Source: DASZVP01 sp035546935
GTDB taxonomy: Bacteria; Patescibacteriota; Saccharimonadia; Saccharimonadales; UBA4665
NCBI GenBank assembly: GCA_035546935.1
Contig: DASZVP010000002.1
Location: 62,001-126,000, forward strand
Reading direction: 5' to 3'
Length of the DNA: 64,000 nucleotides
Made by a program: the position numbers and the translations under genes. Below are positions 41,018 to 49,795 of this stretch, piece by piece (the first letter of the stretch is position 1; each line of letters starts with the position of its first letter). A model generated the notes under the pieces. The model saw only the letters and a list, made by a program, of their open reading frames with translations, was not told where the DNA came from and searched no databases.

Positions 41018-43024
41018 ATGGCAGATAAAGACGCTGAGTCGACCAACCCGGCCGAAGAGGCTTTGGAGCACAAAGTTGACGCCATGATGGACCCTAAAAA
41101 TCCTGACCCGAAGCCTGCCGATACTTCTCGGGACAAACCCACCGGGCCGCCGCCGCTGGATATTTTTGCCGGCTCTAGTTCGCCGGCGGACCCCGAGCCA
41201 GCAAAAGCCGAAGAATCCGCCCCGGCTGCGGCTGAAATACCGGACAAAACTAAGCTCGATGACCCGGCCACCGAGACGGCAGTTGATCAAATTGCCGCCA
41301 GTGAAAGCGATGAGCTCTTAGCCGTCCAGGATGCCAAATCTAAGACGGCTGGCGAGCGCAAGCCCCAAAAGCCGGTCAAACACCACCTGAGCCGGCTGTT
41401 GCACAGCCGCAAATTCTGGTTGGTTCTTGGCTTGTTGGTAATAGTTTTGGCAGTGGTGCCATGGACGCGTTATCACATCGCCGGGTTGGCTGTCCGCCGC
41501 GAGCTCCATGTCAAAGTGCTTGACAGTAAAACCAACACCCCTGTCAGTGATGCTGTTGTAAGCTTCAACGGCCATCAAGGCATAACCAACGCCAGCGGCG
41601 TGGCTAATTTCCGGGCGCCGGTCGGGCAGGGCTCGTTGGTTATCACCAAGCAGTACTACAAAGATTCCAGCAGCTCATTAACCGTTGGCTTCCATGGTTC
41701 AACCTCGCCACAAGTATTGATCCATGCCACAGGTCGGCAAGTGCCGGTGACAGTTGTGAATTCGGTGAGCGGGCTGCCGCTGGCCGGCGTCACGATTAAA
41801 ATCTTGAACACAACGGCGCGCACCAATGCCAAGGGTCGGGCCACCATCGTCTTGCCGGCCAGCGGCAGCACTGCCCCGGCCACCCTCAGCGCCGACGGCT
41901 ACAACACCATCAAACTGAACGTTACGATCACCAGCCAGGTCGTGCCTGCCAACAAGCTGCACATTACGCCCAGCGGCCGCATTTACTTCTTATCAAACCT
42001 CAGTGGCAAGATTGATGTGGTCTCAACTAACCTGGACGGCTCCGGCCGCAAAACGATCTTGGCTGGGACCGGCAGTGAAGACCCCAACAACACAAGCCTG
42101 CTGGCTTCACGCGACTGGCACTATATGGTTTTGGAGTCACAGCGAAATGGCGGCAAAGTCGGGTTATATCTCATTAATGCTGCCACCGGCAAAATTACCG
42201 ACTTTGACAGCAGCGACGCCAACTTTACGCTCATTGGCTGGTATGGCCACAACTTCATGTATGACATAGTCAGTAACAGTGTGCCGCTCTATCAAAACGG
42301 CCACGAAGTTATTAAAAGCTATGATGCTGACAACCAGCAGCTCAATCAGCTCGATGCCAGCCAAGCTCAAGGCACGGCCAATAGTTATGGCTATCAGACC
42401 TTCAGCAACTTTTACATCTTAAATAACGAGCTGGTCTACAACACGCAATGGTACACTTTCGACAATACCGGTAGCGGGTTCGATTTGGGCAACGCTACAG
42501 ATAGCATCCGTGGCGTGCAGCCAGGCGGCCAAGGCAAGAAAGACTTCCAAACCTGGTCACCGACCAGCATCGGTTATGTGCAGGCGGTGCTGTATGAACC
42601 GCAGGCAATTTACTACGCCGCTTATAACTACAGCTCCAACCAGGCCACATACTACGAATTTGAAGGCAATACGGTCAGGACAATTACAAATGTTACCCAA
42701 GCTACTTTTGACACCACTTACCCCACCTATTTGATTTCTCCGTCCGGCAAGTCGACTTTTTGGACCGATCTGCGCGACGGTAAGAACGCCTTATTCACCG
42801 GCGAGTCTAACGCCGACAAGCCCAAACAGCTTGCCACCTCCGGCGAGTATAAGCCGTACGGCTGGTACAGCGACAACTATCTGTTAGTTTCCAAGAACAG
42901 CAGCGAGCTGTACGTTATGCCAGTAGGTGGCCTGAAAGCCGGCCAGGTGCCACTCAAAGTCACCGACTATTACAAGCCGGCTCAATCATTCTTTGGCTAC
43001 GGTTACGGCTACGGCGGCCTGTAG
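41018..43024 (+). CDS. Membrane-anchored protein with Ig/carboxypeptidase-regulatory-like and beta-propeller-like domains
   Basis: 668 residues. A disordered acidic/Pro/Ala-rich cytoplasmic part (1-125) precedes one helix (about 133-153, FWLVLGLLVIVLAVVPW). Two tandem beta domains follow (about 160-305), with LHVKVLDSKTNTPVSDAVV and VPVTVVNSVSGLPLAGVTI; each has an NA(S/K)G(V/R)A turn. The C-terminal about 350 residues show propeller-like repeats (SGRIYFLSNLSGKIDVVST, GKVGLYLINAATGKITDFD) and end in a Gly/Tyr tail (FFGYGYGYGGL). Probably an extracytoplasmic sensor or binding protein. No enzyme motif is seen. Confidence 0.7.
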   Translation: MADKDAESTNPAEEALEHKVDAMMDPKNPDPKPADTSRDKPTGPPPLDIFAGSSSPADPEPAKAEESAPAAAEIPDKTKLDDPATETAVDQIAASESDELLAVQDAKSKTAGERKPQKPVKHHLSRLLHSRKFWLVLGLLVIVLAVVPWTRYHIAGLAVRRELHVKVLDSKTNTPVSDAVVSFNGHQGITNASGVANFRAPVGQGSLVITKQYYKDSSSSLTVGFHGSTSPQVLIHATGRQVPVTVVNSVSGLPLAGVTIKILNTTARTNAKGRATIVLPASGSTAPATLSADGYNTIKLNVTITSQVVPANKLHITPSGRIYFLSNLSGKIDVVSTNLDGSGRKTILAGTGSEDPNNTSLLASRDWHYMVLESQRNGGKVGLYLINAATGKITDFDSSDANFTLIGWYGHNFMYDIVSNSVPLYQNGHEVIKSYDADNQQLNQLDASQAQGTANSYGYQTFSNFYILNNELVYNTQWYTFDNTGSGFDLGNATDSIRGVQPGGQGKKDFQTWSPTSIGYVQAVLYEPQAIYYAAYNYSSNQATYYEFEGNTVRTITNVTQATFDTTYPTYLISPSGKSTFWTDLRDGKNALFTGESNADKPKQLATSGEYKPYGWYSDNYLLVSKNSSELYVMPVGGLKAGQVPLKVTDYYKPAQSFFGYGYGYGGL

Positions 43025-43045
43025 AAGTAGCGTGGTCGGTTACTG

Positions 43046-43849
43046 CTAGGCCTTGATGCGAATGACGGCCATCTTGCCGTCACTGTGAAGATAGCCGCGC
43101 CAAACGCGGTTCACTAATCGGTACGGCGAGCTGAGCTTGACCCGTTTGACACTTTTCGCCAGACCCGTTTTATCAATTTGCTCGACGATTAATTCGCGTT
43201 CCGCATCAGTATCAGGGTGAATCATGTGCGTGACCTGGAAATTGTGCCGAATAATAGCTGCACCAATGTCCAGGGAGGCAGCACCAACCCACAATGTGTC
43301 CGTGGAGTTGGGTGGAGGTCCAAATGACCAATCGCGTCCGGGTGGCGCGGCCCAAAATCGCACATGGTGGCGATGCACTAAACTATCTTCAACGGATCGC
43401 ACAAAAGCCACATCCTGCTTGCGGCCAAACAGATACAAATAGCTCACCGGGGCGTTCGGATACGGACGGCCCAAAAAGCCCAGCACAATAAAGCGAATGA
43501 CATAAGGCAAACGATGGGGATCGGCCCGGTGCCAACCCGCCGCCTCCATGGTGCTGATTAGCTGACGCCGACTGCAAATCAGCCCAACATTGAGCGGGTC
43601 CGAGGCAAACCCATCAGGAGTCACGCAGTATAGCGGCAGATGCTTTGGCGGATGTATAAATCGTACCAGGCGAATAAGGGCCGGGATCAACACATAGGCC
43701 CCAAGCATGTAAGTTGCTAAAATTGCCAAACCCAGCGGCAGGCGACTGTCAAAATAAGGAAAAATATTTTGGACGGAAAAGTAAGCAATCGCGATACCGG
43801 GCAACAAAACTATAAAACGCACCAAGACGCGCAAAACAGAAGAAAGCAT
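43046..43849 (-). CDS. Membrane protein with LssY C-terminal-like domain
   Basis: 267 residues. Two N-terminal helices (about 5-25, 35-62) are followed by a soluble domain that matches LssY_C: PLNVGLICSRRQLISTMEAA, GWHRADPHRLPY, LGRPYPNAPVSYLYLFGRKQ, HHVRFWAAPPG and VTHMIHPDTDAERE. In the fused forms this domain follows a phosphatase (PAP2/LssY) part, which is absent here. Its function is unknown. It is divergent from the 115-residue gene on the right. Confidence 0.78.
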   Translation of the reverse strand: MLSSVLRVLVRFIVLLPGIAIAYFSVQNIFPYFDSRLPLGLAILATYMLGAYVLIPALIRLVRFIHPPKHLPLYCVTPDGFASDPLNVGLICSRRQLISTMEAAGWHRADPHRLPYVIRFIVLGFLGRPYPNAPVSYLYLFGRKQDVAFVRSVEDSLVHRHHVRFWAAPPGRDWSFGPPPNSTDTLWVGAASLDIGAAIIRHNFQVTHMIHPDTDAERELIVEQIDKTGLAKSVKRVKLSSPYRLVNRVWRGYLHSDGKMAVIRIKA

Positions 43850-43909
43850 AGAGTATCTCTATCATACAGCACTGATGCTGCTTATGTTTTAATGCTACAA
43901 TAGCTGCAT

Positions 43910-44257
43910 ATGGATGAACCCACAACTAACCCGGCGCCGGCCAGCACTGTGACACCGACGACACCGGTCGCTCCGGTAACGCCGACAGCCCCGACAGCCC
44001 CGGCAGCCAAGCCTGCCATGGATGTGATCCCGCCCAAGCCGGGCGACAAGCCAGCCGAAGCGCCTGCAGACGATAAGGACAAAAAGGGCAAAGACGACAA
44101 GAAACCTGACGCCAAGGACGCGAAAGCGCCGCAGGCAGTGGCCGCCAAAGCCTCGGCACCTAAAGCGCCGAACACGCAGCTGGCGATCATCGCCACAGTT
44201 ATCATTGTGCTTGGTTTGGCCGCAATGGCCACATACGCCTACCTCCAAAGCCGCTAG
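43910..44257 (+). CDS. Small Pro/Ala-rich protein with C-terminal membrane helix
   Basis: 115 residues. An N-terminal Pro/Thr/Ala repeat tract (TPTTPVAPVTPTAPTAPAA) and a Lys/Asp-rich stretch (DDKDKKGKDDKKPDAKDAKA) precede one helix at the very end (about 91-111, LAIIATVIIVLGLAAMATYA). That gives a tail-anchored shape. A TACAAT box lies eight bases before the ATG, so it is probably leaderless. The opposite strand is also open because of the repeat composition, but those frames look like shadows. Confidence 0.6.
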   Translation: MDEPTTNPAPASTVTPTTPVAPVTPTAPTAPAAKPAMDVIPPKPGDKPAEAPADDKDKKGKDDKKPDAKDAKAPQAVAAKASAPKAPNTQLAIIATVIIVLGLAAMATYAYLQSR

Positions 44258-44275
44258 TTCGCTACAATATTAACC

Positions 44276-44857
44276 GTGACAAATTTCTCTGAGGCTTTGG
44301 CTGCTTTGCAGCAGCCCGGTGGTCTGGCGGTGATTCCGACAGACACGGTTTATGGCGTCGTCGCACGGGCCGCTGATCCGGCCGCCGTCGAGCGATTATA
44401 TAAACTCAAAAAACGCGAAGATAAGCCTGGCACAATCGTAGCCGCCGGCATTCAGCAGCTCGAAGAGCTGGGCTTAAAACACCGCTATTTAACAGCGGTG
44501 GAGCAGTTTTGGCCAGGCGCGGTGAGCGTTGTCATTCCATGCTCTGATCCTGCGCTCAAATACTTGCACCGCGGCCAAATGAGCCTGGCAGTACGCATAC
44601 CCGACGACCCCGATTTATTAAAGTTTTTGTCGCAGAGCGGGCCACTACTTACTAGCAGTGCTAACCACCCCGGCGAACCCACTGCTACCACCATGGAGCA
44701 AGCCCAAGCCTATTTTGGTGACGAAGTCGACGCCTATGTTAACGGCGGCGATCTCTCGAACCGCGAACCCTCGACCATTATTCGAATCGTCGATGACGCG
44801 GTAGAAGTTTTACGACAAGGGAATGTTAAAATCGAAGATAACGGAGTGAAGAAATGA
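44276..44857 (+). CDS. tsaC: L-threonylcarbamoyladenylate synthase (TsaC/YrdC)
   Basis: Makes the threonylcarbamoyl-AMP used for the t6A37 modification of tRNAs reading ANN codons. 193 residues, the short YrdC-only form. Motifs are IPTDTVYGVVARA, KKREDKPGTIVA, MSLAVRIPDDP and LLTSSANHPGEPTATT. The GTG start at 44276 lies seven bases after TACAAT, without a Shine-Dalgarno sequence. It is first in an apparent operon with MazG-like, Nudix and PPOX-like genes, each overlapping or nearly touching the next. Confidence 0.92.
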   Translation: MTNFSEALAALQQPGGLAVIPTDTVYGVVARAADPAAVERLYKLKKREDKPGTIVAAGIQQLEELGLKHRYLTAVEQFWPGAVSVVIPCSDPALKYLHRGQMSLAVRIPDDPDLLKFLSQSGPLLTSSANHPGEPTATTMEQAQAYFGDEVDAYVNGGDLSNREPSTIIRIVDDAVEVLRQGNVKIEDNGVKK

Positions 44858-45186
44858 CATTTGACGAGTACCAAAAGCAAGCCATGACCACCGCCATCGC
44901 CACTGAACATAACCTTGAAACGCTGTATTACCGCGCGCTGGGTCTAGCCAACGAAGCTGGCGAAGTCGCCGGCAAAATCAAGAAAATCATCCGCGACCGC
45001 GACGGCAAAATTGACGATGAATACCGCCATATGATAACCAGCGAAATGGGCGACGTCCTCTGGTATTTGCAGGCTCTGGCCGAATTTTTCGATATTCCCC
45101 TTAACGATTTGGCCGAAGAAAACCTGGCTAAACTGGCCAGCCGCCAAAAGCGTGGCACCATTCATGGCGACGGCGACAAACGATGA
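44854..45186 (+). CDS. MazG-like nucleotide pyrophosphohydrolase
   Basis: 110 residues, single MazG domain. The metal site is spread over GLANEAGEVAGKIKKIIRD (ExxE) and TSEMGDVLWYLQALAEFF (ExxD). Such enzymes remove non-canonical or damaged NTPs. It overlaps tsaC by 4 bases upstream and the Nudix gene by 4 bases downstream, so the three are co-translated. The substrate is not predictable. Confidence 0.88.
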   Translation: MTFDEYQKQAMTTAIATEHNLETLYYRALGLANEAGEVAGKIKKIIRDRDGKIDDEYRHMITSEMGDVLWYLQALAEFFDIPLNDLAEENLAKLASRQKRGTIHGDGDKR

Positions 45187-45635
45187 AAACCGTTAAGCTG
45201 CAGGCTGCAACTCCGTATCTGGCGGCTTTTGTTATCTTCTACAAAGACGGCAAAATCGCCTGCGTCCTGCGCGAAAACACCGGCTGGAACGACGGCAATT
45301 ACTGTCTGCCGTCCGGCAAAGTAGAAGAAAATGAGTCGGCCATGGCTGCCGCCATCCGCGAAGCTAAAGAGGAAGCCGGCATTGATCTTAAATCGGCAAA
45401 TCTCAAACCTGCTTTGGTGGTGCATCGCAACAGCCCAGACAGCGACTGGATTGATGTACTTTTTGAAGCCGTAGACTGGGAAGGCGAGCCGTACAACGCT
45501 GAGCCACACATCCATAAAGAGCTGGCCTGGCTTGATGTACATAATTTGCCCGAAAATATGGTGCCCGCCGTGCGTTTTTACACTGAGCAATTCCTGGCCG
45601 GCAATCATTATGCAGAGCTGGGCTGGGAGGAGTAG
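45183..45635 (+). CDS. Nudix hydrolase
   Basis: 150 residues. The Nudix box GKVEENESAMAAAIREAKEE followed by AGI matches the GX5EX7REUXEEXGU pattern. The preceding GWNDGNYCLPSGK is usual for MutT-like members. It starts inside the MazG-like gene end (ATGA overlap). Together with MazG it suggests nucleotide-pool cleaning. The specific substrate is unknown. Confidence 0.9.
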   Translation: MKTVKLQAATPYLAAFVIFYKDGKIACVLRENTGWNDGNYCLPSGKVEENESAMAAAIREAKEEAGIDLKSANLKPALVVHRNSPDSDWIDVLFEAVDWEGEPYNAEPHIHKELAWLDVHNLPENMVPAVRFYTEQFLAGNHYAELGWEE

Positions 45636-45637
45636 CG

Positions 45638-46090
45638 ATGGATGTTGAAGCGGTCGTACGCGAATATATTGAGAAAACAGTCCATATGTCACTGGCGACG
45701 AGCAGCGAAAATAAGCCCTGGGTTTGCGAAGTGCATTTTGCTTACGACGACGAACTTAACCTGTATTTCCGCTCATTAAAAACGCGTCGCCATAGCCAAG
45801 AAATTGCCAAGAATTCTAATGTGGCCGGCAACATTATCGACAAATATGACCTGGGCGCCCCTGTTGTGGGCGTGTACTTTGAAGGCACGGCCAAATTATT
45901 GGGTCCTGGTACGGAACGCGACCAAGCCTTCAAATCGATTAAGAACAGGCTCCAAGCTAGCAACGAAATTTTGGCTGAAGCGGACCGGGAAGACGGGCAT
46001 CAATTCTACAAAATTAGTGTCACCAACTGGTATGTTTTTGGTCGTTTCAGCGGCGACAGCGGCCAAAAGTTCAGTCTTAAGTGGCACTAA
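45638..46090 (+). CDS. Pyridoxamine 5'-phosphate oxidase-like FMN-binding protein
   Basis: 150 residues of the split-barrel flavin fold. VHMSLATSSENKPWVCEVHF, LYFRSLKTRRHSQEIAKN and APVVGVYFEGTAKLLG follow the general PPOX-like pattern. It lacks the C-terminal RxP region of true PdxH, so a different flavin or F420-type role is likely. It starts 2 bases after the Nudix stop, with GGAGG upstream. Its stop interlocks with that of the convergent DNPH1-like gene (CTAA, 46087-46090). Confidence 0.82.
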   Translation: MDVEAVVREYIEKTVHMSLATSSENKPWVCEVHFAYDDELNLYFRSLKTRRHSQEIAKNSNVAGNIIDKYDLGAPVVGVYFEGTAKLLGPGTERDQAFKSIKNRLQASNEILAEADREDGHQFYKISVTNWYVFGRFSGDSGQKFSLKWH

Positions 46091-46521
46091 ATTTCGGCTA
46101 GAAATTTGGCAATTGCTGGTTCGGTATCGGTAATTATGTCATATTCGCAGACAGTAACGTTAGGGCTGCCGACAATCATAGATGATAATTTGTGGTCTGG
46201 CCGCTTGTGATACAGCGCTAGCACTGGCTTATCCAGTTGATGAGCTTTGGCGATTTCGTAGCCAACGCCCAGAGAAGGGTTAGAAACTTCAGCCACCACG
46301 CCGTCGGCTGTGGTCAGCCAGTTCAAATCCCAAGACCAAACTTCGCTTGGGCTCATGCCGGCCCGCATGCTCACGCCATCTTTAGCTTTAACCGACTGAT
46401 TAGCGAAAGCTTCGCTGAGCACTTCCATGCCCTCGGCTTTAATCATGTCGACGATATCTTGATAAACATGGGCGTAGTCGCGGCCGCCGGTTATGGAGCA
46501 GGCAAAGTAAACCTTTTTCAT
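46087..46521 (-). CDS. Nucleoside 2-deoxyribosyltransferase-like (DNPH1/RCL type)
   Basis: 144 residues from ATG 46521 (MKKVYFACSITGGRDY), overlapping the murC stop by 4 bases. The fold's signature EVSNPSLGVGYEIAKA holds the catalytic Glu in VAEVSNPSLG. WSWDLNWLTTADGVV is also typical. The enzyme probably hydrolyses the N-glycosidic bond of deoxynucleoside monophosphates or related nucleotides, which fits salvage in an organism without de novo nucleotide synthesis. Confidence 0.85.
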   Translation of the reverse strand: MKKVYFACSITGGRDYAHVYQDIVDMIKAEGMEVLSEAFANQSVKAKDGVSMRAGMSPSEVWSWDLNWLTTADGVVAEVSNPSLGVGYEIAKAHQLDKPVLALYHKRPDHKLSSMIVGSPNVTVCEYDIITDTEPAIAKFLAEI

Positions 46522-47825
46522 TTTTGAAATTCTTCTCGTAGCCAATCGTCCAGCGAGCCTCCACCGCCGCCAGCCATGCCAACCACCATGTCGCCGGCGT
46601 CCAGATGTTTTTGGATGGTCTTTTTGAGCTCATCATTGCGATCCATAGGCGAAGCGACTGACGGATCAGACAGGTGTTTAATCAATTCGGCTGGCGTTAG
46701 TACAGGCTGATTCGGATCTTCGCGCGCCAGGTAGCTGGGTATCCAATAGACATGGTCAGCACCGTCGAAGCAGTCGCCATAATCGTCGAGCATGTAGTGC
46801 TGCCGGCGGTTGGTCAGCGGCTCGTAAACTACAATCACTTTTTGGCTGTTCTTGGCGGCCATTTCGGTGGCGACGCTCATGGCGCCGCGAATCTTTTCGG
46901 GGGTATGGGCATAATCGCTGTACAGGTTCGGGATGATCTGTTCCATGCGCCGAGAAAGTCCCGGGAACTTGCTGACAGCAGTCACAATTTCTTCCAAAGG
47001 CTTGCCGGTGAGTTGGCGCATTGATTTTACGGCTAGCCAGGCGTCGAGCCGATTGTAGCGGCCAGCCAACAGCACTTTATCAATGTCCGGGTCGCTAGAA
47101 TCTAAAACGGCGTGGTGATCAGTGGCACGCAGGCCCAGATATTCAGCATCTTCCTGCCAGATGGCCAGCCACTCGGACTGGCCGATAAACTCCAGAAATG
47201 CCTGCTGGTAGTCTTCCCGGGTTGGGAAAATTTCGTGATGATCCCACGATACACCTGTAATCACGCTGACATAGGGCTCAAAGGCCAAGAAGTTGCGGTC
47301 AAACTCATCCGCTTCGTAAACAAAATATTCACTTTCTGGATCAAATTGACCCATTTCGGCGTAGGCAGTTTTGGCCGGCAATAGATAACTGACAGGCACA
47401 TCCAGCTGTTTGAACAGCCAGACGAATAAAGCCACAGTAGTAGTTTTACCGTGGGTGCCGGCAATGGCAATCAGCTTTTGCTTGTGATCTGTCAAAAACT
47501 GATTTATAAACTCGTCGCGCTTGGAGATACGAATACCGTGTTCGGCGCAAAAACGCAGTTCCGGCGCGTCGGGCTGCTCCAGCGGCAAAGCCGAGGTGTA
47601 AACAAACCAATCTATCGGCTGCTTAGCATGGACTGCTGCAATTTCATCATAAGATTGCCCGACGTGAATATCGGTCAGGCCGTGTTTTTTCAGGTAGTGC
47701 AGGTACTGCGAGTCTTGCTTATCTGAACCGGAGACTTTGTAGCCAGCTTGATGCGCCACCTGCGCCAGAGGCCCAATACCGGCACCGCCAATGCCCGAAA
47801 AGTAGATATGCTCTGCTCGACCCAT
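46518..47825 (-). CDS. murC: UDP-N-acetylmuramate--L-alanine ligase
   Basis: Adds the first amino acid to the peptidoglycan precursor. 435 residues, three Mur domains. The N-terminal loop IYFSGIGGAGIGPLAQVAH binds UDP-MurNAc; the ATP loop is IAIAGTHGKTTTVALF; then YEADEFDRNFLAFEP and GVSWDHHEIFPT. The C-terminal domain has FPGLSRRMEQII and YSDYAHTPEKIRGAM. It is slightly short and could be an Mpl-like ligase, but MurC fits better. It is followed by the DNPH1-like gene with a 4-base overlap. Confidence 0.88.
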   Translation of the reverse strand: MGRAEHIYFSGIGGAGIGPLAQVAHQAGYKVSGSDKQDSQYLHYLKKHGLTDIHVGQSYDEIAAVHAKQPIDWFVYTSALPLEQPDAPELRFCAEHGIRISKRDEFINQFLTDHKQKLIAIAGTHGKTTTVALFVWLFKQLDVPVSYLLPAKTAYAEMGQFDPESEYFVYEADEFDRNFLAFEPYVSVITGVSWDHHEIFPTREDYQQAFLEFIGQSEWLAIWQEDAEYLGLRATDHHAVLDSSDPDIDKVLLAGRYNRLDAWLAVKSMRQLTGKPLEEIVTAVSKFPGLSRRMEQIIPNLYSDYAHTPEKIRGAMSVATEMAAKNSQKVIVVYEPLTNRRQHYMLDDYGDCFDGADHVYWIPSYLAREDPNQPVLTPAELIKHLSDPSVASPMDRNDELKKTIQKHLDAGDMVVGMAGGGGGSLDDWLREEFQK

Positions 47826-47851
47826 CTCTTATAGAGTACACTATTATCAGC

Positions 47852-48457
47852 ATGAACAAACGTCTCTTGCACCATGTTTGGACCAGACTGCGGTGGCTTA
47901 AGCCGGGATACTTTTTGGTGCTGGCCATAATTAGCGGGTTGATTTGCGTCTTTGCCCTGCGGGCCAACAACGAACATATGATTCAACTCCGTGAAGCCGT
48001 CTACACCGCTGACAAAAATAACACTAACATCACGGCGGCCCTCCAGGACCTGCAGGCCTATGTTACGACACACATGAACACCAACTTAAATGCCGGTGCC
48101 ACCTCTGTTTATCCGCCCATTCAGCTCAAATACACCTATGATCGTTTAGTTACAGCTCAGGCGGACGCGGCCGCGGCCAGCAACTCGCAACTATATACTG
48201 ACGCCCAAAATTACTGCCAAGCGCAGATCCCGACCGGCTTCTCCGGCCGCGGCCGCGTCCCCTGCATCGAGCAGTACGTCCAGTCGCACGACACTTCACT
48301 ACCGCAAATTCCCGACGCGCTCTATAAGTTTGCTTTCGTCTCGCCGCGCTGGTCGCCAGATCTGGCCGGCTGGAGCCTGCTGCTAACAATTTTCTTTGGC
48401 GTAATTTTTATACTGACGTTTATCGGCAAACTCTGGCTTAAGCGACAAAGTCGATAG
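47852..48457 (+). CDS. Two-helix membrane protein with extracytoplasmic domain, unknown
   Basis: 201 residues. A basic N-terminus (NKRLLHHVWTRLRWLK) precedes helix 1 (about 20-38, GYFLVLAIISGLICVFALR), then an outer domain of about 130 residues with helical parts (TAALQDLQAYVTTHMNTN) and two Cys (NYCQAQ and VPCIEQ), and helix 2 (about 171-193). The two Cys could form a disulfide. It is divergent from murC across 26 bases. No family recognised. Confidence 0.68.
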   Translation: MNKRLLHHVWTRLRWLKPGYFLVLAIISGLICVFALRANNEHMIQLREAVYTADKNNTNITAALQDLQAYVTTHMNTNLNAGATSVYPPIQLKYTYDRLVTAQADAAAASNSQLYTDAQNYCQAQIPTGFSGRGRVPCIEQYVQSHDTSLPQIPDALYKFAFVSPRWSPDLAGWSLLLTIFFGVIFILTFIGKLWLKRQSR

Positions 48458-48606
48458 CGTCAGCATAGTGAGGCAATAAAACTTTGCCAATTTCATTTTG
48501 CAAAATGGCTTCTATCGGCTGGCACGCCTAAAGCCGTCAGAGCGGCGTCAATCGGCTCGCGTTCTGTAACCTCAAAGCCAGTCAGTAATGCCGGCTGTTT
48601 AATCAT
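48438..48606 (-). pseudogene. Possible small gene broken by one frameshift
   Basis: Reverse strand, ATG 48606: MIKQPALLTGFEVTEREPID then AALTALGVPADR, with a stop at 48493. The next frame continues protein-like: IEAILQNEIGKVLLPHYADA then IDFVA and stop at 48438. The two halves join naturally near 48510-48520. So a single-base indel may have broken an about 53-residue gene, or there is an assembly error. The last 20 bases overlap the convergent membrane protein gene. No ribosome site is clear. Confidence 0.3.
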
Positions 48607-48624
48607 CAGGAGATATTTATAACA

Positions 48625-48654
48625 CAAAAACACCCCTCCGAAAAGGGGTGTTTG
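48625..48654 (-). terminator. Strong intrinsic terminator
   Basis: On the reverse strand AAACACCCCT-TTTCGG-AGGGGTGTTT forms a stem of about ten pairs, followed by TTTTTGTG. It lies 17 bases after the stop of the gene at 48672. Confidence 0.85.
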
Positions 48655-48671
48655 AGCCAACGATTTAACTA

Positions 48672-49292
48672 CTAAGGAGTAGTGGTGGAGTTGTTTGAGC
48701 TACCATTGTTGGTTTGAGCGTTCTGAACGCTGTTACCAGTGGTGGTGTCGCTTGAGCTGCTCTGATCGGCACACTTCTGGCCGTCCGGGTTATCCTTTTC
48801 AAAGGTTGAAACTGCCTTGGCGACTTGACCGTCACCCTGGAGGTTCTCCCAGAAGGTAACCTGGTCGCGGTTAATGACCATTTGGTCGTAAGGCATGTGC
48901 AACTCACAGCCCAATTTAACCAGCGAAACACTAGTGTTGCTGTTGCTGCTTGATTGACCATTGCTGCTGGTTTGCAGGTAGTAAATGTTTGACAGAACAA
49001 AGAACTTGTCGTTCAAAGTCTTAACATTACCGAAGTAAACTTGGCCGGTGTTCAAGAAAACGGCTTGAAGCTTGTTGGTGTCAACGTACTTGCTCTCAGC
49101 ATTACTGTTGCCAACGCCCAGGAAGACGACCAAGGCAATCAACAAGATAACGACAGCTGCACCTAAAACGATGCCGCTAAGGCGCTGCCAACCACCGCCA
49201 TCATCTTTAGCTTTTTTGTGACCTGCAGGAGCAGGGTGTGCAGGTGCAGCCACTGGGGGCTGTGCGGACACGCTGCGATTTGAAAAATCCAT
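48672..49292 (-). CDS. Single-helix membrane protein, unknown
   Basis: 206 residues. A cytoplasmic Pro/Ala/Lys-rich N-terminus (1-36) precedes one helix (about 38-60, LSGIVLGAAVVILLIALVVF) and an outer domain (about 68-160) with KLQAVFLNTGQVYFGNVKTL and VNRDQ-like turns. The tail is Ser/Asn/Thr-rich and probably unstructured. GGTGGAG stands nine bases before the ATG. The repeated 'GQVYFGxV' motif resembles that of other CPR membrane proteins, but no function is known. Confidence 0.68.
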   Translation of the reverse strand: MDFSNRSVSAQPPVAAPAHPAPAGHKKAKDDGGGWQRLSGIVLGAAVVILLIALVVFLGVGNSNAESKYVDTNKLQAVFLNTGQVYFGNVKTLNDKFFVLSNIYYLQTSSNGQSSSNSNTSVSLVKLGCELHMPYDQMVINRDQVTFWENLQGDGQVAKAVSTFEKDNPDGQKCADQSSSSDTTTGNSVQNAQTNNGSSNNSTTTP

Positions 49293-49436
49293 AGGGTATT
49301 ACTCCACCTCTTATAGTTTTTATGCTTACTGACCCAGTTTAATACAGGCAGCTCGCCGGTGCAACCGTGAAATTGGGCTCACTTATCAACAGGGGTCCAA
49401 GCCGTAATAACGGTTATGTTTAACTATTAATCGGGG

Positions 49437-49466
49437 TTGACAAACAAAAACGCACCAGAGTATGTT
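49437..49466 (+). promoter_or_regulatory. Promoter of the small conserved protein gene
   Basis: TTGACA (perfect) at 49437-49442, an 18-base spacer and TATGTT at 49461-49466. The gene has a 5' leader of about 30 bases with GGGAG before the ATG. Confidence 0.65.
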
Positions 49467-49504
49467 AGGGGTACATTACTAACGGTAAGAGAGGGAGAGC
49501 CAAC

Positions 49505-49699
49505 ATGGCCTACACGCACACGAACTCAAAAGGTGTTACCTACCACCTAAACTCAAAGGAAGTAACCCTTCGCGGTGGCAAAAAGCAAACCATTTACTAC
49601 TTCAGCAAGGACTCACGCCCAGAAGCTTGTGAGCTGCCAGCTGGTTTTACTGTTAACGAAAACCCACGCAACGGTTTCCTGACCGTCAAGCGCAAATAG
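49505..49699 (+). CDS. Small conserved basic protein
   Basis: 64 residues: MAYTHTNSKGVTYHLNSKEV, then LRGGKKQTIYYFSKD and GFTVNENPRNGFLTVKRK. Similar short proteins recur in Saccharibacteria and other CPR genomes (from general familiarity, not a search). It is a beta-rich, basic protein that could bind nucleic acid; function unknown. It has its own strong promoter, a ribosome site (GGGAG) and a strong terminator, so it is probably highly expressed. Confidence 0.8.
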   Translation: MAYTHTNSKGVTYHLNSKEVTLRGGKKQTIYYFSKDSRPEACELPAGFTVNENPRNGFLTVKRK

Positions 49700-49738
49700 T
49701 TTGAGCCGGCCCGCTTACACGGACCACCTAAACTGATG

Positions 49739-49765
49739 ACCGGCCCCTCGGGGCCGGTTTTCTTT
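49739..49765 (+). terminator. Strong intrinsic terminator
   Basis: ACCGGCCCC-TC-GGGGCCGGT (49739-49758), a nine-pair GC-rich stem, followed by TTTTCTTT. It ends the small protein transcript. Confidence 0.92.
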
Positions 49766-49795
49766 ATGCTTTACATGCCCAAAATTTGGATAGGT

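Noticed and set aside
43882..44248. Reverse-strand frames of 116-117 residues opposite the Pro/Ala-rich gene
   Set aside because: Gly/Ala/Ser- or Arg/Cys-rich low-complexity shadows of the repeat-rich forward gene, which has its own promoter.
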